From Deltaproteobacteria bacterium (lineage in GTDB: Bacteria; Desulfobacterota; Desulfuromonadia; Desulfuromonadales; JAAYDE01), in contig JAFGRU010000015.1 of the NCBI GenBank assembly GCA_016934985.1, positions 1 through 53,889 of the forward strand: DNA of 53,889 nucleotides, written 5' to 3'. Shown here in pieces: positions 41,602 through 50,772 of the stretch (positions within the stretch are counted from its first letter, which is position 1; each line of letters starts with the position of its first letter). The notes under the pieces were generated by a model, which ran no database searches, was not told the origin of the DNA, and saw nothing but the letters and a program-made list of their open reading frames with translations. Both the position numbers and the translations under genes were made by a program.

Positions 41602-41661
41602 AAACTCCTGAATAGTAATTTTCCTGGTAAGAACGAAGTAATGATCAATTTTCAGGAGTTT
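41602..41661 (-). promoter_or_regulatory. Hairpin that can hide the lolA ribosome-binding site
   Basis: On the minus strand AAACTCCTGAA (41661-41651) and TTCAGGAGTTT (41612-41602) are exact 11-base complements around a 38-base loop. The second arm contains the AGGAG of lolA. A fold of this kind could couple translation to temperature, a protein or a small RNA; none is proven. Confidence 0.5.
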
Positions 41662-41727
41662 AGGGGAGGAAATGCAAGAAAAAAACTGTAAAGCAGGGTT
41701 GAGCGTACAAAAAAGCTGGTTGGAAAA

Positions 41728-43614
41728 TCAAAAAGAAACAACACCGGGAAGGGGGTGGCGCTGCAACAGGCTTTGAATATCGAGAATGAAAAAAATGCGG
41801 CCATCCCCCAGAATAGTGGCACTACCGAGGCCTTTGATCTCGCGCAGGGGGGCTTCCAGGTTTTTGGCAAAGACCTCTTTTTTCCCGATCAGTTTGTCAA
41901 CACCGATACCGATCTTGCGGCCACCGCATTCTGTGATAACCAAGGAAACGCTCTTTTGTGCTTGCGGTTTTTGAAAGGTAAGCAGTTCTCCAAGAAAAAC
42001 AACGGGGGTGATCGCTTTTTCCTCGTCTTCTTCAGCGCGGCTGGGCGGCGTCAGGTCGACGGTCGGATTTTCACCATTTCCCCACAGTTCCGCATAGCGG
42101 ACCTCCATGGTGTTGTAGACCTGGGTGATGGGAATACCGACTTTTTGCCCTCCGGCTTCAACAAGAAGGATATTGATAATCGCCACATGAAGCGGGATTT
42201 TGAGAATCATCTCGGTGCCTTGTCCCGCTGCCGATTGGATAACCAGACTGCCGCCGAGTTGGTTGACCGCCGATTTGACGATATCCATGCCTACCCCGCG
42301 GCCGGAAACTTTGGTAATTTTCTGTGCAGTGGAAAAGCCCGGATGACAGATCAATTGCAAAATGTCCTGGTGCTTAAATTTTTCCAATTGGCTATTGGTG
42401 GCCAGTCCCAGCCGGACGGCCTTGTCCCGAATTTCTTCAACATCAATTCCCTTGCCGTTGTCTTTGATTCTAAGGACGACAAGATCCTGCTCCCGGACAG
42501 CTGAGATTGAGACCTTTCCTTCTTTTTCGATTCCGTGATCGACAGCATTACGGATCAGATGGAGCATAGGATCGGCGAGAGCCTCCAGTACGGAACGGTC
42601 GAGTTCGATATTTTCCCCGGCCGTTTCAAGCTGGATATCTTTTCCGGTTTCGCGGCTCAAATCCCGGACAAAACGAGGCAAAGAGGCTGTGATGTGTTCC
42701 AGGGGCATCATGCGGATTTTTCGGACATGATGCTGAAGCTCCCCTATCTGTCGGCTCAGTCCTGTCAGACATTCCTCCATGGCTTCATCTTTTTTGCCTG
42801 CGCAAGAAGCTTCAAGGCGATGGCGGGTGGTAATCAATTCTCCGGTGATATTGTTGAGATAATCAAGCACGTCGGTGGACATGCGAACGGATTTGGGTAG
42901 CGGAGCCGGGGCCTTGGCCTGGGGTTCCTGCCCTGAAAGGGCAAAGGGGAAGGCCACTTTTTCAACCCCGGGAATATTTCCCAGGATTTTGCGCAGCACA
43001 TCGGGAGAAAGGGTAGTCTTTATCTGAATCTCTAAACAGCATCCATTTGCTTTGCCAATAAAACGGGTATCCGTTAATTCTCCGGCGGAGGTCAATTTGA
43101 TGGAAATCGATTCAACAGTTTTTGCGGATGATTGGATGCCTTTGTCAAGGTCAATGTGGAGAGTAATGGTTTGCAGGGGGCGACCAGGTTTCGCGGGCCG
43201 TTCTTGCTGCAAGGCGTTTTTTCGCAAGGTTGCTGTTGATTGGACGGTTTTCTGGCCCGCAAATTTTTTGAGGAAAAAATCGATTTCCCGTTCTTCCCTC
43301 TTGTTCTCCAGATCATCGATCAGGCTTTCCAGGACTCCAAAACCTTCAAAGAGCCACTCTGCCATCTGGGGGGCCAACTCCTTTTTATTTCGCAAGCTGG
43401 AGAGCCACTCTTCAAGCTGATGAGCCAATTTTGCCGTGCGGGAGAACCCCATGGTCGATGCCATACCTTTGATGGAATGGGCAGCACGAAACAGATGGCC
43501 CATTTTTTCCTCATCAAAGCCATTTTTTTCCATTTCAAGGAGAAGGCTGTTCAGGGTTTGGAGGTGTTCCCGGGACTCGGAAAAAAACAGCTCCTGATAT
43601 TTACTCATGTCCAT
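41728..43614 (-). CDS. cheA: Chemotaxis histidine kinase CheA
   Basis: CheA autophosphorylates and passes the phosphate to response regulators. The 628-residue protein has the P1 domain with the phospho-acceptor His46 in AAHSIKGMAS. A region of about 120-240 is of uncertain type, not a clear P2. The P3 dimerisation helices follow (DVLDYLNNITGELITTRHRLE). The P4 ATPase shows N box LIRNAVDHGIE, G1 KDNGKGID and G2 GRGVGMDIVK. The P5 CheW-like domain forms the end. The N box loop after DHGIE is short. GAGGT precedes ATG 43614. It is co-directional with cheW and mcp, but no cheY, cheR or cheB lies in the window. Confidence 0.95.
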   Translation of the reverse strand: MDMSKYQELFFSESREHLQTLNSLLLEMEKNGFDEEKMGHLFRAAHSIKGMASTMGFSRTAKLAHQLEEWLSSLRNKKELAPQMAEWLFEGFGVLESLIDDLENKREEREIDFFLKKFAGQKTVQSTATLRKNALQQERPAKPGRPLQTITLHIDLDKGIQSSAKTVESISIKLTSAGELTDTRFIGKANGCCLEIQIKTTLSPDVLRKILGNIPGVEKVAFPFALSGQEPQAKAPAPLPKSVRMSTDVLDYLNNITGELITTRHRLEASCAGKKDEAMEECLTGLSRQIGELQHHVRKIRMMPLEHITASLPRFVRDLSRETGKDIQLETAGENIELDRSVLEALADPMLHLIRNAVDHGIEKEGKVSISAVREQDLVVLRIKDNGKGIDVEEIRDKAVRLGLATNSQLEKFKHQDILQLICHPGFSTAQKITKVSGRGVGMDIVKSAVNQLGGSLVIQSAAGQGTEMILKIPLHVAIINILLVEAGGQKVGIPITQVYNTMEVRYAELWGNGENPTVDLTPPSRAEEDEEKAITPVVFLGELLTFQKPQAQKSVSLVITECGGRKIGIGVDKLIGKKEVFAKNLEAPLREIKGLGSATILGDGRIFFILDIQSLLQRHPLPGVVSF

Positions 43615-43638
43615 GTGAACAGACCTCGGAAAGGCAAA

Positions 43639-44205
43639 TCATCGGCTATTGCTCTTGGGGTTGCATGAAATCTCCAGGTCGGCCGGAAGGTCGGGGCAAC
43701 CTGTTATGCTGGAAAAATCTTCAGGTTTCTTTTGCTGTGCAAACGGTAATACGGATGGGGATAAATCGTCCCCCCTTCTCCTTTTGGCGAGAATGGTCGC
43801 GGTCAGGTGGTTTTTCAGGTCGGCAGGCTCAAGAATGCGAACAGGGCTTCCATCTTCCAGAGCCACAAGGCGGGAAACCTTTGACAGCAGCGAACTGGGG
43901 ACACCGGGGAGGGCTTTGATCTCCGCCAGGTTCATTTTTCCTTCAATCTTACCGACCGCAAGTCCCAGGCGGTGATGTCGCAAATCCAGAACGATAATTC
44001 TGGAGTCCCGTTCCTGGGAAAAAACATCCAGGTAGGCCGTCAGGTTCAAAATTGGGATGATATGGTTGTGAAAATTAAGGGCGCCAAGGAATAAAGAGGG
44101 TGCGAGTGGAATAGGATTAAGCTCGGGTGATTCCACGACTTTTTGAATATGGTTAAAAGACAGGGCGAAAGCATCTACCCCGATTTTAAACGACAGCGCT
44201 TTCAC
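43639..44205 (-). CDS. cheW: Chemotaxis coupling protein CheW
   Basis: CheW links the receptor to CheA. The 188-residue protein matches the CheW fold: FKIGVDAFALSFNHIQKVVESPELNPIPLAPSLFLGALNFHNHIIPILNL, then RIIVLDLRHHRLGLAVGKIEG. The GTG start at 44205 is fixed by AGGAGGT ending five bases upstream; the frame opens at a TTG (44223) with no support. It overlaps the last 20 bases of mcp, so translation is coupled. The C-terminal 40 residues are not typical and look disordered. Confidence 0.9.
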   Translation of the reverse strand: MKALSFKIGVDAFALSFNHIQKVVESPELNPIPLAPSLFLGALNFHNHIIPILNLTAYLDVFSQERDSRIIVLDLRHHRLGLAVGKIEGKMNLAEIKALPGVPSSLLSKVSRLVALEDGSPVRILEPADLKNHLTATILAKRRRGDDLSPSVLPFAQQKKPEDFSSITGCPDLPADLEISCNPKSNSR

Positions 44206-45487
44206 CGCCGACCTCCTCTTCAAAGGTATGACTCAGGTGAAAACGGCTTACCATCATGAGAAGGTCCTCCGAAGTCCGGGACAGATTTACGGCAGACTGT
44301 GCCATTTCCTGCATTGAATTCGACTGCTGTTCAGCGGCAGAGGACACTTCCACCGTCGCCGACGCATTGTCGCCGGTTACTTTCGAGATTTCCTCGACGG
44401 TACCGACGATCCTTTCAGCTAAAGATTTCTGATTTTCGGAAAGACCTGAAATGGTTTCGGATTTATTCTTGGTTTCCAGAGCAGCCTGGATAATTTCGTT
44501 GAAGGATTTTGTTACTCCGTCAAAAGCATTGCGTCCCAAACCCATCTTTTTAAGGCTTTCCTTCAGGGAGTCCTGAAGTTTTTGATTTTCTTCCCGGATA
44601 TTTTCAATGAGTTTTGATATCTGGCCGGCGGAGTCCCCGGTTGAATCGGAAAGCTTGCCAATTTCTTCTGCCACAATGGCGAAGCCACGCCCGTATTCTC
44701 CGGCACGAACCGCCTCGATGGAGGCATTGAGGGCCAGCAGATTGGTTTTTTGGGCGATGTTGGTGATCACATCGATAATGGTTCCGATTTTTTGGACCTT
44801 TTCGCCAAAGGAAAGGATCTGGAGATTGTTTCTTTCCACTTCGTCGAGGACTTCTTTCATTTTTGTCATGTTGGCCTGGGCAAATTCGCCTCCCTGCTGG
44901 GCTGTTTCAGCCGCTCCATTGGCACTTTTGGCTGCTTGAGCTGCGGAATGGGCAATAAACTCTGTCGAAACGGCCATTTCTTTGATCAACTGGGAGGATT
45001 GCTCAACCATCTGGGCCTGGGTCTCCGCACCGACACTGATGTGTTCTGAGGCGCTGGCTACCTCCACGGCCGAAGCGGTCATCTGCTCCGATGTAGCTGT
45101 CAGTTGAAGAGCTGAATTGGCCAAGTCGTCGGAATTGCTTTGAATTGACCTTACCAGTTCTTCGAGGCTGACCATCATGGAATTCAGGGAGTCAGCGAGA
45201 TCGTGGGTTTCATCCTGGAAAAATGTTGGAGGCAGTTCAATCGGCTGGGAAAGGTCTCCATGGCTGAGGCGTTCAGCCGCACTGGTGAGAAGGCGGATAT
45301 TGGTAGCAAAAGTTTTTGAAAAAAACCAGCCCAGAATCAGGCCCGTCAGTATGGCCACCATGGTGGTGAAGAGCTGCTGCCACTGTGGGGCAATTCCCAG
45401 AAGCGGAACCACGTAGCCGACCCCGACAATCGACCCGACGACAATAATGAATCCGGACACAAATTTATAGGCAATCTCAACTCTCAT
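44186..45487 (-). CDS. Methyl-accepting chemotaxis protein without a sensing domain
   Basis: The 433-residue receptor begins with two membrane helices (YKFVSGFIIVVGSIVGVGYVV and LFTTMVAILTGLILGWFFS) joined by only about 10 residues, so there is no periplasmic ligand domain. A HAMP-like segment (about 55-110) follows, then the signalling coiled coil with the conserved tip IAQKTNLLALNASIEAVRAGEYGRGFAIVAEEIGKLSD. It ends in EEEVGGESAVV rather than a CheR-docking NWETF-type peptide. ATG 45487 is chosen because AGAGGAG lies six bases upstream; an in-frame ATG at 45493 sits on that site. It leads an mcp-cheW-cheA unit and may sense membrane or internal signals. Confidence 0.88.
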   Translation of the reverse strand: MRVEIAYKFVSGFIIVVGSIVGVGYVVPLLGIAPQWQQLFTTMVAILTGLILGWFFSKTFATNIRLLTSAAERLSHGDLSQPIELPPTFFQDETHDLADSLNSMMVSLEELVRSIQSNSDDLANSALQLTATSEQMTASAVEVASASEHISVGAETQAQMVEQSSQLIKEMAVSTEFIAHSAAQAAKSANGAAETAQQGGEFAQANMTKMKEVLDEVERNNLQILSFGEKVQKIGTIIDVITNIAQKTNLLALNASIEAVRAGEYGRGFAIVAEEIGKLSDSTGDSAGQISKLIENIREENQKLQDSLKESLKKMGLGRNAFDGVTKSFNEIIQAALETKNKSETISGLSENQKSLAERIVGTVEEISKVTGDNASATVEVSSAAEQQSNSMQEMAQSAVNLSRTSEDLLMMVSRFHLSHTFEEEVGGESAVV

Positions 45488-45862
45488 GCGCATCTCCTCT
45501 GAGGGGTCAACCCATCCGGGGATTATATTTACAACCTGGAAAGTCTTGAGCTTTGTCCTTGTTTTAGCGGAGACGACACAGGGATGAATTCAATGGAGCA
45601 TCAATTCAACTATGTGGACGGTCACTTAACATATCGTTGAAAAAGATATCCCCCGCCTTTGTCGTCAGCAGGAACTTTCCGCTTCCAGTTCAAAACTGAT
45701 GAGGGAAGAAGCAAACATCAGTCCAAGCTTTCGAAGCTTATTTAAGTGTTTGAAATTACTAATTAAAAAATAGATTTTTTGGTTTCTTGTGAGGGCAAAG
45801 GGCCTTTTAATGCCTGCAGTTCCTGACAAAAAAAGACCCTTGAAAAAAAACCATGGGGGGTA
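45488..45862. other. Intergenic region with promoter of the chemosensory unit
   Basis: About 370 bases on the minus strand upstream of mcp. It holds the promoter at 45522-45550, an AAGCTT-TCG-AAGCTT hairpin (45725-45739) and an AT-rich stretch downstream of thiL. No T-rich terminator with a good stem was found for thiL. No gene was seen. Confidence 0.4.
45522..45550 (-). promoter_or_regulatory. Possible promoter for mcp-cheW-cheA
   Basis: On the minus strand TATAAT (45527-45522) is a perfect -10 box, and CTCAAG (45550-45545) lies 17 bases upstream. The -35 box is not sigma-70-like; TCAAG-type boxes resemble FliA (sigma-28) promoters, but the -10 half is not CCGATAA. Sigma factor unknown. Confidence 0.4.
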
Positions 45863-46849
45863 TCAACGGAAGTGATTAAAACCACCGCGGGATGGAGTGT
45901 AGAGAACGCCGTTGGCATCCCGGACTTCGAGCTTCAGGTTTTCCCCCGTAATTCGTCCGACCCGGGTCAGGGGAAGAGCCGTTGTTTGGGAAATTCCGGT
46001 CAGCAGATCCTCTTTGGCCGGGGGGACGGTGAAGAGGAGTTCGTAATCCTCGCCGCCTGCCAGAGCGAGGCGTATGAGTTCCGGTGCCTTTTCGTGCTCA
46101 ATTCGGAAAGATGGAGAAAGGGGTAGCAGTGTTTCTTCGACCAGAGCTCCTGCGGCAGAACATTCAAGTATGTGGCCGAGATCGGCCAGCAGGCCATCGG
46201 ACAGGTCAATCATGGCCGAGGGAACGTGGGCGGCAGCCAGGGCCGCGCCGAGAAAAGTCCTGGCCTGGGGGTTAATGTGGCGATCGATAAGAAAAGAGTC
46301 AGGGCTGCGGCCGTTCTGGAGCAGGTGAAGTGCCATGGCGCTGTCGCCGAGAGTGCCGGAGACATAGATGATGTCTCCCGGTTGGGCTCCTCGACGTGCC
46401 ACATAATCGTTTTTCGCCACGCTCCCCTCTACGGTTACGGAGATGACAAAGGGCCCCGGGGAGCTGCAGGTGTCGCCCCCGACCAAGGTAACTTCGTAGT
46501 CCTTGCAGGCTTCCAGGAAACCTTTGATAAAACTGTCCAGCCCCTCAAGGGGAAAATCTTTTGGAAAGCCGAGGCTCAGGTAAAGATGGCGCGGTTGCCC
46601 GCCCATGGCGGCAACGTCACTGACATTGATGGAGACGCTTTTACGCCCGAGATTTTCAAGGTCGGTCCAATCACGGCGAAAGTGGATATCCTCCACCAAC
46701 ATATCGGTGGTTGTCAGGAGAACGTGGCCCGGCGGCAGGTCCAGAACGGCACAATCGTCTCCGATGCCAAGGTGGATGCCCTGCCCGCCTGTGACACCTT
46801 GCTTGATCCGTTCGATGAAACCGAATTCACCCAGGTCTTTCAGCTTCAT
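45863..46849 (-). CDS. thiL: Thiamine-monophosphate kinase
   Basis: ThiL makes thiamine diphosphate from thiamine monophosphate. The 328-residue protein has the AIR-synthase-like fold with family motifs: GIGDDCAVLDLPPGHVLLTTTDMLVEDIHF (the metal-binding Asp cluster), KSVSINVSDVAAMGGQPRHLYLSLG, VGGDTCSSPGPFVISVTVEG, IDLSDGLLADLGHI and GGEDYELLF. ATG 46849 overlaps the lon stop codon by four bases (ATGA), so translation is coupled to lon. No other thiamine genes are close. Confidence 0.95.
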   Translation of the reverse strand: MKLKDLGEFGFIERIKQGVTGGQGIHLGIGDDCAVLDLPPGHVLLTTTDMLVEDIHFRRDWTDLENLGRKSVSINVSDVAAMGGQPRHLYLSLGFPKDFPLEGLDSFIKGFLEACKDYEVTLVGGDTCSSPGPFVISVTVEGSVAKNDYVARRGAQPGDIIYVSGTLGDSAMALHLLQNGRSPDSFLIDRHINPQARTFLGAALAAAHVPSAMIDLSDGLLADLGHILECSAAGALVEETLLPLSPSFRIEHEKAPELIRLALAGGEDYELLFTVPPAKEDLLTGISQTTALPLTRVGRITGENLKLEVRDANGVLYTPSRGGFNHFR

Positions 46850-49182
46850 GGCTTGTCCTCCAGGGTTGCCTGTAGGACTTCGGTCATGTTCTGCACTGGA
46901 ATAATGTCGACCTTGCGCAGCAGGTTCGGCGGAATTTCTACCAGATCCTTTTTGTTTGCCCTGGGAATAACGATAGTTTTTATGTCGGCTCGAACTGCGG
47001 CGAGGATCTTTTCCTTGAGCCCTCCCACCGCCAGTATTTTGCCGCGCAGGGTGACCTCGCCGGTCATGGCCACCCCTGTTTTAATCCCCCGTCCGGTAAG
47101 GGCCGAAATGATGGCCGTGGTAATGGTTATGCCGGCGCTCGGGCCATCTTTGGGAATGGCTCCAGCGGGCACGTGGACATGAACATCCTGCTGAGCAAAA
47201 AGGGAGGGATCGATTTCCAGTTCCTTGGCGTGGGCTCTGGCAAATGAAAGGGCGGCCTGAGCGCTTTCTTTCATGACATCCCCCAAATGACCGGTAAGGT
47301 TCAGTTGCCCTTTTCCTGCCATGACACTGACCTCGACGTAGAGGACATCGCCTCCGGTTTCCGTCCACGCCAGGCCGGTGCAGACGCCGATCTCATTTTC
47401 CCGGCGCTCTTCCTCGGGCAGGAATTTGGCCGGACCGAGGAATTTTTCTACGGAATTCTCGGAAATCGAGAGGGGCTGTTTTTTCCCCTCGGCAATGATA
47501 CGCGCCACCTTGCGGCAGATGCTGCCGATTTCCCTTTCGAGGTTGCGCAATCCCGCCTCGCTGGTGTACTCGGAAATGACTTTCAAGATGGCTTTGTCCG
47601 AGAAATGGAGGGAATCTTTTTTCAAGCCGTTGGCATCAGTCTGGCGGGGGAGTAGGTAGCGCTTACAAATGGCCAGCTTTTCGTCGGCGTTGTAGCCCGA
47701 AAGACGGATAATTTCCAGACGGTCTTTAAGGGCCGAAGGAATTGGGTCGATGATATTTGCCGTAACAATGAACATTACTTTGGACAGATCAAAAGGCAGG
47801 TTGATGTAGTGATCCGAAAAAGCATGATTCTGCTCGGGGTCGAGGAGTTCGAGTAAAGCAGCGGACGGGTCCCCGCGGAAATCGGCGCCTACCTTGTCGA
47901 GTTCGTCGAGCATGAAAACGGGGTTGTTGGTGCCGGCCTGTTTGATCCCCTGCATTATTCTGCCCGGGAGGGCGCCGACGTAGGTGCGTCGGTGCCCGCG
48001 AATCTCCGCTTCGTCACGAATACCGCCAAGGGAGATGCGCGTGAACTTGCGGCCGAGAGCCCTGGCAATCGACTTGCCGAGGCTGGTTTTACCGACGCCC
48101 GGCGGTCCCACAAAGCAGAGAACCGGTCCGCGAAGTTTTTTTGTCAGCTTCCTGACCGCCAGAAATTCGAGAATCCGTTCCTTGACCTTTTCCAGATCAT
48201 AATGATCCTCGTCAAGGATCCGGGCGGCTTTTATGATGTCCAGGTTGTCGCGCGTGGAGTGGCTCCATGGCAGGCTGACGAGCCAGTCGAGATAGGAATG
48301 CAGCATGGAATATTCGGCTGCTTCGGAATGCATCATCTCCAACCGGCGCAACTGCTTTTCGGCTTCCTGATAGGTTTTGTCAGGCATTTTTGCCTCTTCA
48401 AGGCGTTGCCGAAAATCCTCCATGTCCTCATTTTTAATGTCACCTTCTCCCAGTTCGGTCTGGATGGCGCGCATCTGCTCCCGCAGAAAAAACTCTTTCT
48501 GGCTTTTGTTCATCTCTTCACGGGCCTGATTCTGGATGCGGTTCTGGACCGTGAGGATCTCTATCTCCTGACCCAAAAGGACGTTCAAGCGGCTCAATCT
48601 GGCATATGGGTCAAGGGTTTCCAGCAGTTCCTGAACATCCTCAAGTTCAAAGTCCATGTTGCCGGCAACCAGATCGGCAAAATTGCTCGGTTCCCGCACA
48701 TGCTGGATGATGGAGTTTATTTCGTTCGGAAGGTTTTTCCCTAAGGAAATTAATTCTTTGACCTGATCTTTGGCCAGTTTGATCAAGGCTTCGCCTTCGA
48801 GGGTCAGATCGCCCGGCTCAGTATCGAAAACAGTTTCTATGCGAACTTTGAAAAAGGGGTCGCGGCTCACGAAGTCGACAATTTTCCCTTTCTGGACTCC
48901 CTGCACCATGACTTTCAGGCGGCCATCGGGCAGTTTCAGGGTGCGCATGATCTGGGCAAGGGTGCCGATGGAAAAAATATCCTCAACTTCCGGGGATTCG
49001 ATCATCTCTTTCTGCGTGGCCAGAAAAATCAGCCTGTCAGTAGCCAGAGCCTCGTTGATTGCGGCAATCGATTTTTCCCGTCCGACAAACAGCGGCAGAA
49101 TCATATGGGGGAAAATGACGACATCTCTGACTGGAAGCAGAGGAAGGATATCGGATTCGGGAAGTTCTCTGATTTCGGTCAT
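46846..49182 (-). CDS. lon: ATP-dependent Lon protease
   Basis: Lon degrades misfolded and regulatory proteins in the cytoplasm. The 778-residue protein has the N-terminal substrate domain (LPLLPVRDVVIFPHMILPLFVGRE), coiled helices to about 340, an AAA+ motor with Walker A GPPGVGKTSLGKS near 355 and Walker B VFMLDELDKVG, and the C-terminal protease domain. Its catalytic dyad is Ser near 682 in PKDGPSAGIT and Lys near 725 in RGKILAVGGLKEK. AAGGAG precedes ATG 49182. A palindromic repeat (49217-49311) fills the upstream sequence, and thiL overlaps its stop. Confidence 0.97.
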   Translation of the reverse strand: MTEIRELPESDILPLLPVRDVVIFPHMILPLFVGREKSIAAINEALATDRLIFLATQKEMIESPEVEDIFSIGTLAQIMRTLKLPDGRLKVMVQGVQKGKIVDFVSRDPFFKVRIETVFDTEPGDLTLEGEALIKLAKDQVKELISLGKNLPNEINSIIQHVREPSNFADLVAGNMDFELEDVQELLETLDPYARLSRLNVLLGQEIEILTVQNRIQNQAREEMNKSQKEFFLREQMRAIQTELGEGDIKNEDMEDFRQRLEEAKMPDKTYQEAEKQLRRLEMMHSEAAEYSMLHSYLDWLVSLPWSHSTRDNLDIIKAARILDEDHYDLEKVKERILEFLAVRKLTKKLRGPVLCFVGPPGVGKTSLGKSIARALGRKFTRISLGGIRDEAEIRGHRRTYVGALPGRIMQGIKQAGTNNPVFMLDELDKVGADFRGDPSAALLELLDPEQNHAFSDHYINLPFDLSKVMFIVTANIIDPIPSALKDRLEIIRLSGYNADEKLAICKRYLLPRQTDANGLKKDSLHFSDKAILKVISEYTSEAGLRNLEREIGSICRKVARIIAEGKKQPLSISENSVEKFLGPAKFLPEEERRENEIGVCTGLAWTETGGDVLYVEVSVMAGKGQLNLTGHLGDVMKESAQAALSFARAHAKELEIDPSLFAQQDVHVHVPAGAIPKDGPSAGITITTAIISALTGRGIKTGVAMTGEVTLRGKILAVGGLKEKILAAVRADIKTIVIPRANKKDLVEIPPNLLRKVDIIPVQNMTEVLQATLEDKP

Positions 49183-49529
49183 TTGAGAAGTTTCTCCTTA
49201 GGAAGAGATTTTTTGTAGTCTGTCGGCCTTGGGAGATCGTAACGGGAAAAAGGGAAATCCGTCCTCGATTTTCCTTTTTCGCAGTAGATCCCTGCCTGAC
49301 TCCGACAGACTCGTGGATTTGTTGTTTTCTGGCAGGCCATCCCGTGCATCAGGATTTAGCCGACAATACATTATTCCAAAAGTCGAAAACAGAATAAAGA
49401 ACTATGGCTTAAATGTCTAACAGATTCATCTTTAAGGCCCTTGTCCCGGTAATAACGAAAGCAAGCCGGGGAGGGAGTGATATAATTATTGTGTGAAAAG
49501 GCTCACAGACAATACTCAAGGGGGGGCTT
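49183..49529. other. Divergent intergenic region between lon and the BCAM0308-like gene
   Basis: About 350 bases hold palindrome copy B (49217-49311) near lon. Near the plus-strand gene there is a TATAAT (49481-49486) with no recognisable -35 box, which could be an alternative-sigma promoter. A Lon heat-shock promoter was looked for but no convincing sigma-32 pair was found. Confidence 0.4.
49217..49311. repeat. Dispersed palindromic element, copy B
   Basis: AGTCTGTCGG (49217-49226) and CCGACAGACT (49302-49311) are exact complements. Read on the minus strand, the interior contains ATCTACTGCGAAAAAGG followed by an AAATCG run, the same as in copy A at 621-782, but the central 9-bp stem of copy A is absent. 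This looks like a shortened family member. Confidence 0.65.
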
Positions 49530-50072
49530 ATGGCAGGAAAACGCGACACTATTGCAGCGGGAAGTGTTCATAAATTTGGCATTAGCGACAAACAAGGACG
49601 GGCAAAAAGAAGCGATGATCCGTACCTGCCGGGAGAGGGGCTTCATGAGAAGGCGATCTGCCCCAAATGCAACTCTATCTACAAAAACAAACGCTGGTAT
49701 CTTGCTGAAGAAGTTCCGGAGAATGAAAAACTGGACAAGGATTTTGCCCATGTTGAGTGCCCTGCATGTAAAAAAATTGCCGAAGGTTACCATCAGGGTG
49801 TCGTAACCCTTAAAGGGCAGTTTTTCTGGGAACACGAAAAAGAAATTCTTAATCTGATCCATAACGAAGAAAGAAAAACCCTGGCAAAGAATCCTCTGCA
49901 GCGCATAATGTCGATAAAACGCGAGGAAGATGCTTTGGTAATCAAAACCACAGAGCAAAAGCTTGCAGAGCACTTGGGGCGTGCCATTCACAAAGCCCAG
50001 CATGGCGATCTCAAGGTTTCCTGGGATGATAACCACAGCTTTTGCCGGGTAAACTGGGAAAGAAGAGCCTGA
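49530..50072 (+). CDS. BCAM0308-like zinc-ribbon protein
   Basis: The 180-residue protein resembles the BCAM0308 family, which is of unknown role. It has two CxxC knuckles: CPKCNSIY near residue 45 and CPACKKIAEGYHQG near residue 78, typical of a zinc ribbon like that of NMD3. The N-terminus (GISDKQGRAKRSDDPYLPGEGLHE) is basic and flexible. The C-terminal half has ERKTLAKNPLQRIMSIKREEDALVIKTTEQKLAEHLGRAI, a likely RNA- or protein-binding helical region. AAGGGGGG precedes ATG 49530. It stands 245 bases upstream of archease and RtcB in the same direction, hinting at RNA biology. Confidence 0.7.
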   Translation: MAGKRDTIAAGSVHKFGISDKQGRAKRSDDPYLPGEGLHEKAICPKCNSIYKNKRWYLAEEVPENEKLDKDFAHVECPACKKIAEGYHQGVVTLKGQFFWEHEKEILNLIHNEERKTLAKNPLQRIMSIKREEDALVIKTTEQKLAEHLGRAIHKAQHGDLKVSWDDNHSFCRVNWERRA

Positions 50073-50317
50073 AATGTAAATTCGCTGTTTGCAGGTCCAT
50101 TCCAGGGGATGCGAATTCCTGGTCCTGAGAAGTCCTGTGTCCTTAAGGCTTCTTGAGATTAAAACCTGGATCCGTGAGTTTTGGGCAGACAATAGCGCAG
50201 GTCATTGGCCTGCCTAGGCTTTTCCAAAATTACCGGTGAACCTATGGGTGCGCCCCAGGTTTTTGGAACACTTATTCAAGTCAGGCAGTTACACTCTTTT
50301 TCCACCCCAGCTCGCGG

Positions 50318-50761
50318 ATGCAGATGGAAGAAAGGAAACTTTTGAAAAACGGCTACGGTTTTTTGGAACACACTGCTGATATGGGTATCGAGGCCGAAGG
50401 GGCTTCCTTGGAAGAGTTGTTTGCCAATGCTGCAAATGGTCTGCGAGACTTGATCTTCGGGGCTCTTCCCGCCCAATCCGAGTTGATCGACGTGGAGGTT
50501 TCTCTGGAAGGATTTGATGAGGAAGAACTTCTCGTCAACTGGCTCAATGAAATCCTTTTTCTTTTTGAAACCCGGCGCTTTGTTCCTATGGTTTTTCAGG
50601 TTCTGCAGGTCGGGAGGAATGGTCTGTCGGCCAAAATTTCCGGCATCTATTTCAGTGATCAAATTGGCATCCAACGGGAGGTCAAGGCGGTCACTTATCA
50701 CCGCTTGAAACTGGAAAAAACGCAGAGTGGCTGGCGGGCTCGCCTGTTTGTCGATCTCTAA
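50318..50761 (+). CDS. Archease
   Basis: Archease activates the RNA ligase RtcB, helping it use GTP and release product. The 147-residue protein has the archease signatures: FLEHTADMGIEAEGASLEELFANAANGL, where the N-terminal Asp binds metal, and REVKAVTYHRLKLEK, followed by RARLFVDL at the C-terminus. ATG 50318 and ATG 50324 are both possible; neither has a strong ribosome-binding site. Its stop lies 11 bases before rtcB, so the pair is almost surely one transcript, as in most genomes that have both. Confidence 0.93.
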   Translation: MQMEERKLLKNGYGFLEHTADMGIEAEGASLEELFANAANGLRDLIFGALPAQSELIDVEVSLEGFDEEELLVNWLNEILFLFETRRFVPMVFQVLQVGRNGLSAKISGIYFSDQIGIQREVKAVTYHRLKLEKTQSGWRARLFVDL

Positions 50762-50772
50762 CGGGGGGTGGG

